Shown piece after piece: positions 1-8,077 of a stretch of 64,000 nt of DNA (position 1 is the first letter of the stretch; each line of letters begins with the position of its first letter). This stretch comes from Collimonas fungivorans Ter331. Its GTDB lineage: Bacteria; Pseudomonadota; Gammaproteobacteria; Burkholderiales; Burkholderiaceae_D. Under the pieces are notes generated by a model. That model made no database searches and was not told the DNA's origin. It saw only the letters and a list, made by a program, of their open reading frames with translations. The stretch covers positions 3,864,542 to 3,928,541 of the forward strand of contig NC_015856.1 of NCBI RefSeq assembly GCF_000221045.1, in the 5' to 3' direction. A program made the position numbers and the translations under genes.

Positions 1-1
1 A

Positions 2-385
2 TACGACCAGCGCATCGCTGTCCTCGACGGCGTCACGCCGGTCCCGGAAGGCGCCGGCGTACGTTCGAATTACCATAAATATGTTGTGCTGCTCGATGCC
101 GGCTGCGACAGGGCGATGCTGCGCTCCATGATGCAGGAAACGGCTGGCATCCAGCTTGGAACCGGCGTCTACGATGTGCCGCTGCATCTGCAGCCGGTTT
201 TTTCGGGCATGGACAATACCGGCCTGCAGGTAGCGGAAGACGTTTGCGCCCGCCACGTCTGCCTGCCGATTCATTCCGACATGACATTTGCGGACGCCGA
301 CCGCGTCATTACCGCGCTGGCCGCCTGCCTGGCCCGCTTGCGCAAAACCGCGGCGCCGCTTGTCCACGAAGGCGATCTGCAATGA
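2..385 (+). CDS. DegT/DnrJ/EryC1 aminotransferase, C-terminal part
   Basis: The reading frame is open from the left edge, so only about the last 127 residues are present. Visible motifs are PLHLQPVF and, near the end, LPIHSDMTFADADRVITAL, which match the C-terminal part of DegT/DnrJ/EryC1/StrS sugar aminotransferases. These are PLP enzymes that usually transfer an amino group from glutamate to a keto-sugar. The PLP lysine lies outside the window. The gene is followed at 31 bases by a Mur ligase and then by three more genes on the same strand. The family call rests on the C-terminal motifs alone, and the substrate is unknown. Confidence 0.8.
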   Translation, partial: YDQRIAVLDGVTPVPEGAGVRSNYHKYVVLLDAGCDRAMLRSMMQETAGIQLGTGVYDVPLHLQPVFSGMDNTGLQVAEDVCARHVCLPIHSDMTFADADRVITALAACLARLRKTAAPLVHEGDLQ

Positions 386-415
386 AAACGCAGGCTTCCC
401 ACACCGCAGCGCGCC

Positions 416-1666
416 ATGGATAGGCATGCTGCGCTGCCTCGCATGCGCCCTCCTGCGCCGCCCCTATGGAGCGATTGCCTGCTGACGGTCGGCGTCACCG
501 GGACCAACGGCAAGACTTCGACTACCGGCATGGTGGCAAACGCGCTTGGCTGCCTGCAACAGCCGGTGGCTCGCATCACCAGCATCGGCGCCTATGTCGG
601 CAGCGAGCACATGAACGTGCCGCGCAGCTACGCCGGCCTGGTCGAGACGATGCGCGCGGTCTTGCAGCGTGGCGGCCATTACGCCGCGCTTGAGCTGGCC
701 AGCTGGTCGTTGGCCCAGGGTTTCATGCAAGCGTGGCCGTGCCAGGTTGGCGTCTTTACCAACCTTACCCCCGAACATATGGATATCCACGGCTCGATGG
801 AAAACTACCTGGCCGCCAAGACCCAGCTGTTCATCAACCTGCCGGAAGCGGGGATCGCCGTGCTCAATGGCTGCGACCCGGCGTCAGAAGTTATCGCAGC
901 CGTCACGCCGCCTGGAACGCGGATCATTTATTACGGTACGGCGTCGCGCGGCCGGCCGCGGCACGCGCTGGACATTATCGCGGACGAGGTTGCCGTGAGC
1001 TGGACCGGCACCCGCCTGCGCTTGTCGGCAGCAGCCGGCCTCGGTGCAGTGCCGGTGAAACTGACGCTGCGGGCGATTGGTGAAATTTACGCGGAAAATG
1101 CGCTAGCCGCACTGGCTGCAGCCATCGGCGCTGGTGTCCCGGCGCAGCAGGCGGCCGATGCCATTGCGGCAACCGCGCCGCCGCCGGGCCGCTTTGAAAT
1201 ACTCGGGCAATCACCATGGATCGTGCTGGACTATGCCCACACGCCCGATGCCATCTGCCGTACGCTTTCCACGGCGCGCCAGTTGAGCCACGGCTGCATC
1301 TCGATCGTCTTCGGCGCCGGCGGCGACCGCGACCGGCCCAAGCGGAAGCTGATGGGACAGGCGGCAATGGCGGCCGACCGCGTGTTCCTTACCAGCGACA
1401 ATCCGCGCAACGAAGATCCGCTGGCCATCATCGAAGATATCCGGCTTGGACTGCAAGGACATCGGGACATCAGTGTCAATCCCGATCGCAGGCAGGCCAT
1501 CATCGCAGCGCTTGCAGCGGCCTCGGGCGACGATGTCGTCATCCTCGCCGGCCGCGGCCCGGAGACGCACCAATGCGTACGGGCGGCCTGGCACCCCATG
1601 TGCGACGCCGATATCGTCCGGGAGATCATCGGCGGCGAACCGGTGGTTCACGAAGGATGGACATGA
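416..1666 (+). CDS. Mur ligase family protein, MurE-like, lacking the N-terminal UDP-sugar domain
   Basis: The protein has 416 residues. An ATP-binding loop, GVTGTNGKTST, starts near residue 27. It is followed by NLTPEHMDIHGSMENYLAAK (central domain), LDYAHTPDA, FGAGGDRDRPKR and the C-terminal TSDNPRNEDP and LAGRGPETHQ. This is the Mur ligase order of an ATPase domain followed by a ligase domain. MurE is about 490 residues and starts with a UDP-MurNAc-binding domain of roughly 95 residues, which is absent here. DNPR is the motif linked to meso-diaminopimelate recognition in MurE. The start is the first ATG after the upstream stop, and an ATG near 443 is an alternative. The gene overlaps the next one by 4 bases. 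It probably joins an amino acid to a non-UDP acceptor, which is an inference. Confidence 0.82.
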   Translation: MDRHAALPRMRPPAPPLWSDCLLTVGVTGTNGKTSTTGMVANALGCLQQPVARITSIGAYVGSEHMNVPRSYAGLVETMRAVLQRGGHYAALELASWSLAQGFMQAWPCQVGVFTNLTPEHMDIHGSMENYLAAKTQLFINLPEAGIAVLNGCDPASEVIAAVTPPGTRIIYYGTASRGRPRHALDIIADEVAVSWTGTRLRLSAAAGLGAVPVKLTLRAIGEIYAENALAALAAAIGAGVPAQQAADAIAATAPPPGRFEILGQSPWIVLDYAHTPDAICRTLSTARQLSHGCISIVFGAGGDRDRPKRKLMGQAAMAADRVFLTSDNPRNEDPLAIIEDIRLGLQGHRDISVNPDRRQAIIAALAAASGDDVVILAGRGPETHQCVRAAWHPMCDADIVREIIGGEPVVHEGWT

Positions 1667-2385
1667 CGGCTCCCAAAAAAATACTGCTGGTCAACGGCTG
1701 CAGCCACACCGCGGGATCGGAAATCGATACGCTTGGCGTGGCGCCGCACGGGTATTCGCCGGAAAAGGCATTCGGCGCCCATCTTGCCAATGCAATGGGT
1801 TGCGACGATTACGTCAACATTGCAATGCCCGGGGGTTCCAACGAACGGATCACGCGCACCACGATCGACTGGATAGGCAAATACCATAAGCCCGCGGACC
1901 AGCTGTTCGTGGTGATCATGTGGACCGGCCGCGACCGCTTCGAACTTTACGACGACCGCAACCGGATCTGGCTCAGCCTGTGTCCGGGCGTAGAACGCTC
2001 CAGGTGGTTCGCCGACTTCACTTATGCGGTCCAGCAATACTTCAAGTTCCACATGCTGGTGCGCACCAGCGATGTCCAGACTTACTCGCGGCTCTGGGCC
2101 GAAGTCATCATGATGCAGAGCTACCTGAAGATCAACCACATCAACTACATGTTCTGCAACGCCTACCAGGGCCTTCCCGAAACCCTGGACTATGCCGGCT
2201 TCCGCAGCCAGGTCGATCTTGCCGCCTACTACCAGCCATTCGAAGACAGCACCGGTTTTGTGCAGATCCTGACGCAGCAGGGATTCAAGACGCGCGCCGG
2301 CGACAACGTGCATTTTGGCGAAGACGGGCATCGTTATTGGGCCGGCGTCTTGCACGCCTTTATTCAAGACAGGAGACTGGCATGA
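1663..2385 (+). CDS. SGNH/GDSL hydrolase-like protein
   Basis: The protein has 240 residues and no signal peptide. An N-terminal strand leads into NGCSHTAGSE, where the serine would be the nucleophile. PGGSNERI gives the glycine block, and DNVHFGEDGH near the C-terminus supplies a D-x-x-H pair. These fit an SGNH-fold hydrolase or transferase acting in the cytoplasm. The ATG at 1663 is preferred over that at 1657 because GAAGGA sits 5 bases upstream. The start overlaps the Mur ligase stop (ATGA), and the stop overlaps the next start in the same way, so the genes are probably translationally coupled. The fold is reasonably clear, the activity is not. Confidence 0.7.
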   Translation: MTAPKKILLVNGCSHTAGSEIDTLGVAPHGYSPEKAFGAHLANAMGCDDYVNIAMPGGSNERITRTTIDWIGKYHKPADQLFVVIMWTGRDRFELYDDRNRIWLSLCPGVERSRWFADFTYAVQQYFKFHMLVRTSDVQTYSRLWAEVIMMQSYLKINHINYMFCNAYQGLPETLDYAGFRSQVDLAAYYQPFEDSTGFVQILTQQGFKTRAGDNVHFGEDGHRYWAGVLHAFIQDRRLA

Positions 2386-2486
2386 TCAACTATCTCAAGC
2401 AGCTGCTGCAGCGCTGGAGCACCGCGCGCGCGTACAAGAAAAAAATGCGCGCCATCAGGAAACGCGATCCCTATATTTACAAATAA
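2382..2486 (+). CDS. 34-residue basic protein, translationally coupled
   Basis: The start codon overlaps the stop of the SGNH gene (ATGA), and the stop lies 11 bases before the carbamoyltransferase. The product has a hydrophobic start (MINYLKQLLQ) followed by a strongly basic stretch (RAYKKKMRAIRKRD) and ends DPYIYK. It could be a peripheral membrane or scaffold peptide for its neighbours, but no family is recognised. The tight packing between two genes is the main reason to call it real. Confidence 0.6.
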   Translation: MINYLKQLLQRWSTARAYKKKMRAIRKRDPYIYK

Positions 2487-2497
2487 CGGCCGCCGCC

Positions 2498-4045
2498 ATG
2501 ATTTCCTGGGGCATCTCTGCCCGCAGCCATGACGCGGCATTGGCGGTATTCGCCGACGGAACGCTGGTGTTTGCAGGGCATGCGGAACGCTATTCAAAAA
2601 TCAAGAACGACAGCGAACTTGCTCCCGGCCTGGTTGCGGACGCGCTCGCCTATGGCGAACCGGGACAGATCGTCTGGTACGAGCGCCCCTGGCTGAAAAA
2701 AACCAGGCAGATGCTGGCAGGACAATGGCAGGAAATCCGGAAGACCGAAAACATCGCTCGCTACCTGTCCAGATACCTGACCTCTCGCCCCATTTCATTC
2801 ACCGGCCATCACCTGAGCCACGCGGCGGCAGGATATTACACATCGCCTTTCCGCGATGCGACGATCATTGTGCTGGACGCCATCGGCGAATGGCAAACCT
2901 ATACCATCTGGGAAGCCACGGGAACCCAGCTCAAGCTCCGCTTCAGCCAGCGCTACCCGCATTCGGTCGGCCTCTGGTACTCCGCCATGACCCAGCGCTG
3001 CGGCTTCAAGCCGAACGAAGAAGAGTACATCCTGATGGGCCTGTCGGCCTTCGGCGATCCGCTGAAATATTACGACAGGATCAAGGCCGATTTTTTTGTG
3101 TGGCAGCAGGGCCACCCGTCGATTCGGCTGCGCCATAACCTGCATCGCGGCTGCAGATGGTGGGCGCCGGAGGTGACGGATGTGGAAAACATCGCCGCCG
3201 CGACCCAAAGGATCTATGAGGACATCCTGCTGCACGCATCGCGCTTTGCATGCAAGACCCTGCCGAGCAGGAACCTGGTGCTGATGGGCGGCTGCGCCCT
3301 CAACTGCGTAGCCAACCGGCGCCTGGCGGACAGCGGCGACTGGGGTGACATATGGGTGATGCCCTGTCCCGGCGATGCCGGCAGCAGCATCGGCTGTGTG
3401 CTGGCGACCATGCAGGAATTCGTGCACTGGCCCGGACCGTTTCTCGGGCACAGGATCGACGGCGCCTATCCCGTCGCACCGGCCTTGCGGCGCCTGACGG
3501 CCGGCGAAGTGGTCGGCATCGCCAACGGCCGGGCCGAGTTCGGCCCGCGTGCGCTGGGCAACCGCAGCCTGCTGGCTGATCCACGGATTGCCGACAGCCA
3601 GTCGAAGGTCAACGCCATCAAGCAGCGGGAGCGCTTCAGGCCGTTCGCGCCCGCCATCATCGTTGAAATGGCCACAGATTATTTCGACATGGGTGTGCCG
3701 TCCAGCCCCTACATGCAATTTACCGCCAGGTGCAGGCAGCCTGAACAGTTTCCAGGCATTGTCCACGTCGACGGCACCTCGCGCGTGCAGACCGTGACGG
3801 CCACGGACAATCCCGGATTCTACGCATTGCTGCGGGAATTCCACCACGCCACGGGCTGTCCCATGCTGCTCAATACCAGCCTGAATGTGAAAGGTGAACC
3901 GCTCGTCAACGATAGGCACGATGCTGCGCGCTTTGCCATTACCTATGGCGTGCCGGTGTTCTGCGATGGAACAGAAGAAAAGCCGGGGCCGCCGGTAACG
4001 GCAACCCGGTCGGACCCGACTCTTCTCTTTTCATACAACCCCTAA
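2498..4045 (+). CDS. NodU/CmcH/TobZ-type carbamoyltransferase
   Basis: The protein has 515 residues. The N-terminal Kae1/ASKHA-like domain begins WGISARSHDAALAVF and has the metal-binding signature GHHLSHAAAGYYTSPF. The C-terminal domain carries EFGPRALGNRSLLADPR and NTSLNVKGEPLVN, both characteristic of O-carbamoyltransferases such as TobZ, NodU and CmcH. These use carbamoyl phosphate and ATP to make a carbamoyl adenylate and then transfer the carbamoyl group to a hydroxyl. The start chosen is the ATG 11 bases after the small gene, because the motif-bearing domain begins there; no strong ribosome binding site is seen, so coupling to upstream translation is likely. It is the last gene of the cluster. 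The acceptor is unknown. Confidence 0.9.
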   Translation: MISWGISARSHDAALAVFADGTLVFAGHAERYSKIKNDSELAPGLVADALAYGEPGQIVWYERPWLKKTRQMLAGQWQEIRKTENIARYLSRYLTSRPISFTGHHLSHAAAGYYTSPFRDATIIVLDAIGEWQTYTIWEATGTQLKLRFSQRYPHSVGLWYSAMTQRCGFKPNEEEYILMGLSAFGDPLKYYDRIKADFFVWQQGHPSIRLRHNLHRGCRWWAPEVTDVENIAAATQRIYEDILLHASRFACKTLPSRNLVLMGGCALNCVANRRLADSGDWGDIWVMPCPGDAGSSIGCVLATMQEFVHWPGPFLGHRIDGAYPVAPALRRLTAGEVVGIANGRAEFGPRALGNRSLLADPRIADSQSKVNAIKQRERFRPFAPAIIVEMATDYFDMGVPSSPYMQFTARCRQPEQFPGIVHVDGTSRVQTVTATDNPGFYALLREFHHATGCPMLLNTSLNVKGEPLVNDRHDAARFAITYGVPVFCDGTEEKPGPPVTATRSDPTLLFSYNP

Positions 4046-4067
4046 GACCGCGCCAGGATCGCCGGCG

Positions 4068-5390
4068 TTACTGCCCTGCCTTGTAAAAAGCCGTCACCGC
4101 ATCGGCCAGCAGCTTGTGCGTATGCGTGGTCGGATGCAGCGTGTCCCAGAACACAAAACTGTCCGGATTGCTGCACTGTGATCGCGCGCTCTGCGTGCTC
4201 AGGTAGTTGGTGCTGGAATCGGTGTTGATGTTCAGGCAGGACTGGGTGGTATTGCTGACCTGGTATTTGGCCGGGTTGCTCAGCAGGTCGTTGAACAGCG
4301 CATAGCTGTCGAACAGGCGGATATGCAAACTTGAGCCGTATTGCGTCTGCAAGGAGGCGACCAGCGCCGCCAGCCGCGTGTTCAGGTCAACCACCTGCGC
4401 CGCAACAGCCGGGCCGTTGGTCTTGATGGTAAACACAGGCGCCTTGGATACATCGGGCAGCTTGAGCAGCAGGATATTCCTGGCGCCGGCCTGGATCAGG
4501 TTTTGCAAGGCCTGACTCTGGCCGCTGATCACCTGGTCGACCGTGCTGTTGTAGTTGACCAGGTCGTTGCCGCCTATGAGCATGGTAAACAAGGTGTTTT
4601 GCGGCTGGTAATTCTGCGCCTTCTGCATGTACTCGGTGTACGACTGCACTTGCTGGATCACGCCCGGAATCACCAGGTTCTGGGTGCTCACGCCGGCGCC
4701 GCCGATAGCCCAGTTGTACAAGGGAAGCTGCAGATTGTCGGCCAGGTATTCGACCCAGTTCTTGCCGTTGCTGAAGCGGCCCAGGAACCAGCTGCCGGAA
4801 TTGGGCAGCTTCCATTGCGAGGCGTTGTAGACGTTCTGGGTATCGGACAAGCTGTCGCCGAACGCGACGATCTTGTTGATGCCGCCCTGGACCACGCTGT
4901 CGTTGGTCCACACGGTGTAGTTGAACGACAGCGCATTGTCGGCGGCCGCCACCATCGCCACCGGCTGGCTGATGCCTTTGGCGCTTAGCGTACTTTGGCA
5001 TACCGATTGCAGCGTGTTCTGCGTGACATCGCTGTAGAACATGTTTTCCCAATTGAGCAGGCCGCCGGCCCACCAGTAGCCGTTGATGCGGTAATAATCG
5101 CCGCTGGACGGATCGAGCCCCCAGACGTAGGTGGTGGTCGGCTTGGTCGGGTTGCTGCCGGTGCGGTACCAGCAGCGCAAATAAGTGTAGGTGCTGGTGC
5201 TGGCCGCCGCGGTCGCAGCCATGCTGCGCGCGGCAGGCTTTTGCGCCTGCTGCTTCAGCAACTGCTCTTTGGAGAGCGGGCCGGACGACGATAGCCGGTG
5301 GGTATAAGCAGGATCGGGTTTTGCATCGGATTGGACTTCTGCCACGGCTAGATTCGAACACAAAGCACAAAGTAAAAACAGAGTTTTCAT
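4068..5390 (-). CDS. Secreted GDSL esterase/phospholipase, thermolabile haemolysin type
   Basis: The protein has 440 residues. The start is the ATG followed by a signal peptide (MKTLFLLCALCSNLAVAEV); the frame is open further upstream, but that extension would bury the signal. Residues about 65-150 form an N-terminal domain rich in Tyr and Trp. The SGNH domain begins at IVAFGDSLSDTQN with the nucleophile near Ser180. SWFLGRFSNGKNWVEYLA, LPLYNWAIGGAG and IGGNDL follow, and WDTLHPTTHTH gives the catalytic Asp and His at the C-terminus. The order and the RFSNGKNW and YNWAIGG blocks match Vibrio thermolabile haemolysin (TLH/VvPlpA) and related phospholipases. It converges on the carbamoyltransferase with a 22-base gap and no clear terminator. 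Confidence 0.88.
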   Translation of the reverse strand: MKTLFLLCALCSNLAVAEVQSDAKPDPAYTHRLSSSGPLSKEQLLKQQAQKPAARSMAATAAASTSTYTYLRCWYRTGSNPTKPTTTYVWGLDPSSGDYYRINGYWWAGGLLNWENMFYSDVTQNTLQSVCQSTLSAKGISQPVAMVAAADNALSFNYTVWTNDSVVQGGINKIVAFGDSLSDTQNVYNASQWKLPNSGSWFLGRFSNGKNWVEYLADNLQLPLYNWAIGGAGVSTQNLVIPGVIQQVQSYTEYMQKAQNYQPQNTLFTMLIGGNDLVNYNSTVDQVISGQSQALQNLIQAGARNILLLKLPDVSKAPVFTIKTNGPAVAAQVVDLNTRLAALVASLQTQYGSSLHIRLFDSYALFNDLLSNPAKYQVSNTTQSCLNINTDSSTNYLSTQSARSQCSNPDSFVFWDTLHPTTHTHKLLADAVTAFYKAGQ

Positions 5391-5560
5391 TATGGATTTC
5401 CTTGTCGTCTCGTTAGTCTCTGGATCACGGGAACAGCGCTGCCATCGATAGCAAATTGCCATCATTGATATGGCCGCGACAATATTGACACAAGGAAACA
5501 ATATCCAGGTGACATTAAGATGACGGCGGGTCCTTTCCGATGATTACCTCTAATTCCGGG

Positions 5561-5636
5561 TTACCCACAGAAAGGACAGTCCTGTTGATAACGCCCATGT
5601 GTTTTAGCTATGTGCCTGATATGTATAGGTTTTTCA
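5561..5636. repeat. Dispersed intergenic repeat with DnaA-box-like ends, copy A
   Basis: This stretch opens TTACCCACAGAAA, continues GGACAGTCCTGTTGATAAC and ends in TATAGGTTTTTCA. It matches 10271-10351 over its full length apart from one 5-base gap and scattered substitutions. The outer parts resemble DnaA boxes (TTATCCACA and its complement). It lies in the 341-base gap between the esterase and the response regulator; the rest of that gap holds only the regulator's promoter region. Confidence 0.6.
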
Positions 5637-5663
5637 TCACTGCACAAAGTTGCCCCGCAGCGC

Positions 5664-5680
5664 TTTAAGAATCGTTTAAT
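5664..5680 (+). promoter_or_regulatory. PmrA/QseB-type response-regulator box
   Basis: TTTAAG, five bases, then TTTAAT is the tandem half-site arrangement bound by PmrA/QseB-type regulators. A possible -10 element, TAAACT, follows at 5691-5696, so the box sits where a -35 element would be. It is 51 bases before the response-regulator start, which suggests autoregulation. Confidence 0.55.
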
Positions 5681-5731
5681 TCAATCCGGCTAAACTGTCA
5701 CGATTTCCGCTGTTTCTAAGGAGCCGGTCCC

Positions 5732-6388
5732 ATGCGTTTGCTGTTGGTGGAAGACGATCTGATGGTAGGCGAAGCCGTGCGCAAGGGATTGCGCCAGGAC
5801 GGGTTCGCGGTCGACTGGGTGCAGGACGGCGCCGCGGCGCTCAGCGCGCTGGCGCAGGAAGACTACCAGCTGCTGCTGCTCGATCTCGGCCTGCCGAAAA
5901 AGAACGGCCTGGAAGTGCTGAAATCGCTGCGCGCCGGCGGCAACCGCATCCCGGTCCTGATCATGACCGCGCGCGACGCCATCTCGGACCGGGTCGCCGG
6001 CCTCGACGGCGGCGCCGACGATTACCTGGTCAAGCCGTTCGACCTGGAAGAACTGGCGGCGCGCATCCGCGCCCTGCTGCGGCGCCAGTCGGGACGCGCC
6101 GAACCGTTGATCGAACTGGGCCAGCTGACGCTCAACCCGGCCACCCATGAAGTATTGCTGGAAGGCCGCCAGGTGAACCTGTCGGCGCGCGAATTCGCCC
6201 TGCTGCGCGCCTTCCTCGATCGCCCCGGCGTAGTGCTGTCGCGCGCCCAGCTGGAAGAAAAAATGTACGGCTGGGACGACAGCATCGAAAGCAATGCGGT
6301 GGAGGTCTATATCCATGCCTTGCGCAAAAAACTCGGCAGCAACTTCATCAAGAATGTGCGCGGCATCGGTTACATGGTGGCCAAATGA
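5732..6388 (+). CDS. OmpR-family response regulator, QseB/PmrA type
   Basis: The protein has 218 residues. The receiver domain shows the acidic pair EDD near residue 7, the phosphorylation site in LLLLDLGLPKKNG (Asp near 51), a Thr in IMTARDA and the Lys in LVKPFD. The C-terminal half is a winged-helix DNA-binding domain ending NVRGIGYMVAK. AAGGAG lies upstream of the ATG. The gene overlaps its sensor kinase by 4 bases. The TTTAAG/TTTAAT box upstream points to the QseB/PmrA subgroup and to self-regulation. Confidence 0.93.
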   Translation: MRLLLVEDDLMVGEAVRKGLRQDGFAVDWVQDGAAALSALAQEDYQLLLLDLGLPKKNGLEVLKSLRAGGNRIPVLIMTARDAISDRVAGLDGGADDYLVKPFDLEELAARIRALLRRQSGRAEPLIELGQLTLNPATHEVLLEGRQVNLSAREFALLRAFLDRPGVVLSRAQLEEKMYGWDDSIESNAVEVYIHALRKKLGSNFIKNVRGIGYMVAK

Positions 6389-7698
6389 AATCGGCGCCGT
6401 CGATACGCAGGAGCTTGCTGCTGTGGCTGGCGCTCGGCCTGAGCGGCGCCATCCTGGTGGCCGGCATCGCCCTGTATTTCCAGGCGCGCGGCGAAGCCAA
6501 CGAACTGTTCGATTATCAGATGCGGCAGATCGTCGCGTCCCTGCCGCGCCAGGCGTTTTCACCGATGACAGAGAATGGCGACGGCGGCCCCGAGCTGGAC
6601 GACCAGATCATGATCCAGATCTGGGACAACACCGGCGTCGTCATCTACCACTCGCATGGGCAGGCCAGCCTGCCGCCGCAAGCCGAGCTCGGATTCACCA
6701 ACGTCCGCCAGAGCAATGGCCTGTGGCGCGTCTACAGCGCGCAGATCGGCAATACCGTGGTGCAGATCGCGCAGCCGCAAAGCGCGCGCAACCAGATCGC
6801 CGCGCAGATGGCGGTCAAGACCGTCACTCCCCTGCTGCTGCTGTTTCCGCTGCTGGGCCTGCTGATCTGGGTCGCCGTCAGCCGCGGGCTGGCGCCGATC
6901 AGACGCGCTGCGATGGAGGTCCAGGCGCGTGACATGCATGCCTTGTCGCCGATCCCCGACGCCACGCTGCCAGGAGAAATCCAGCCCTTGACTCAAGCCC
7001 TCAATGATTTGCTGGCGCGCCTGGGACAATCGATCAAGGCGCAACGCGCCTTCGTCGCCGACGCCGCGCATGAGCTGCGCACGCCGCTGACCGCCCTGCG
7101 CCTGCAAGTCCAGCTGGCGGAACGCGCCGCCGGCGAAGGCGAGCGGCAAGCGGCTTTCGGCGACCTGAAACAAGGGCTGGAACGCGCCACCCACTTGTTG
7201 CAGCAACTGCTGACGCTGGCGCGCCAGGAGCCTGGCGCCTTCGATCAGGCCCATGCCGAACTCGACTTGCGCGCACTGCTGCACAGCGTGATCGGCGACT
7301 TCGCCCTGACCGCCCACGAACGCCAGGTCGATCTCGGCATCAGTACGGAGATGCCTGCCAGCGTGACCGGCAACGCCGACGCCTTGCGCATCCTGTTCAA
7401 CAACCTGATCGACAACGCCTTGCAATACAGCCCTGCCGGCGGCACCATCGACGTCTCGCTGGCCGCCGGCGCCGCCGGCGTCACCGTAACGGTGCAAGAC
7501 GGCGGCCCCGGCATTCCCGAGGCCGACCTGGCACGCGTATTCGATCGCTTCTACCGCGCCGCCGACAGCCAGTCGCAGACACGCGGCAGCGGCCTCGGCC
7601 TAGCGATCGTCAAGCAGATCGCCGATGCCCACCAGGCCAGCGTCAGCCTGCAAAATACCGGGCATGGGCTGCGCGCCAGCGTACGTTTCAACGCCTGA
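6385..7698 (+). CDS. Sensor histidine kinase, QseC type
   Basis: The protein has 437 residues. One membrane segment lies near residues 10-30 and another near 150-170, around a periplasmic sensor of about 120 residues. A HAMP-like linker follows. The H box FVADAAHELRTPLTAL holds the phospho-accepting His near residue 229. The N box is NNLIDNALQYSP, then DGGPGIP and GSGLGLAIVKQIA close the ATPase domain. It overlaps the response-regulator stop (ATGA) and is its cognate kinase. The sensed signal cannot be read from the sequence. Confidence 0.93.
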   Translation: MKSAPSIRRSLLLWLALGLSGAILVAGIALYFQARGEANELFDYQMRQIVASLPRQAFSPMTENGDGGPELDDQIMIQIWDNTGVVIYHSHGQASLPPQAELGFTNVRQSNGLWRVYSAQIGNTVVQIAQPQSARNQIAAQMAVKTVTPLLLLFPLLGLLIWVAVSRGLAPIRRAAMEVQARDMHALSPIPDATLPGEIQPLTQALNDLLARLGQSIKAQRAFVADAAHELRTPLTALRLQVQLAERAAGEGERQAAFGDLKQGLERATHLLQQLLTLARQEPGAFDQAHAELDLRALLHSVIGDFALTAHERQVDLGISTEMPASVTGNADALRILFNNLIDNALQYSPAGGTIDVSLAAGAAGVTVTVQDGGPGIPEADLARVFDRFYRAADSQSQTRGSGLGLAIVKQIADAHQASVSLQNTGHGLRASVRFNA

Positions 7699-7766
7699 GC
7701 AACTCTTTAAGTTATTGCTCAAATGCTCTCATAAATGATATTTATTTAACAATTTAAACTACAATA

Positions 7767-7778
7767 ATGTAACTACAT
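7767..7778. promoter_or_regulatory. Inverted repeat upstream of brnT, possible BrnA operator
   Basis: ATGTA-AC-TACAT lies just after a possible -10 element (TACAAT, 7760-7765) and before the brnT start. BrnTA operons are known to be autorepressed by the antitoxin. The site is short, so the assignment is tentative. Confidence 0.35.
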
Positions 7779-7792
7779 ATTTGGAGTTACAA

Positions 7793-8077
7793 TTGTTTGC
7801 ATGGGATGAGGCCAAAAACGAGAGTAACCGGCGCAAACATGGCGTCAGTTTCGAGGCTGCGACACTTGTCTTTGACGACCCTTTGCATCTCACCAGGCAA
7901 GATCGTGTCGAAAACAACGAGCAACGATGGCAGACCATCGGCATGGTCAGCGGCGTCACCTTGTTGTTGGTTGCCCATACCTGGCACGAAGCAGAAAGCG
8001 GTTCGGAACATATCCGCATCATCTCCGCGCGACGCGCGACAAAGCTGGAAAGGAAAATCTATGAACAAGGTACCTGA
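7793..8077 (+). CDS. brnT: BrnT family toxin
   Basis: The product has about 94 residues and contains FAWDEAKNESNRRKHGVSFEAATLVFDDP, split here as FAWDEAKNESNRRKHG and FEAATLVFDDP, then HIRIISARRATKLERKIYE, which are the conserved BrnT blocks. BrnT is a RelE-fold ribonuclease that inhibits translation. No ATG start exists. A TTG at 7793 with TTGGAG at the right distance gives the usual family start, and a second TTG at 7781 would add four residues. The antitoxin gene overlaps its end by 17 bases. Confidence 0.88.
   Translation: MFAWDEAKNESNRRKHGVSFEAATLVFDDPLHLTRQDRVENNEQRWQTIGMVSGVTLLLVAHTWHEAESGSEHIRIISARRATKLERKIYEQGT

Noticed and set aside
4046-4067. Terminator between the convergent carbamoyltransferase and esterase genes
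   Set aside because: No stem of useful length or T run is present in the 22-base gap.
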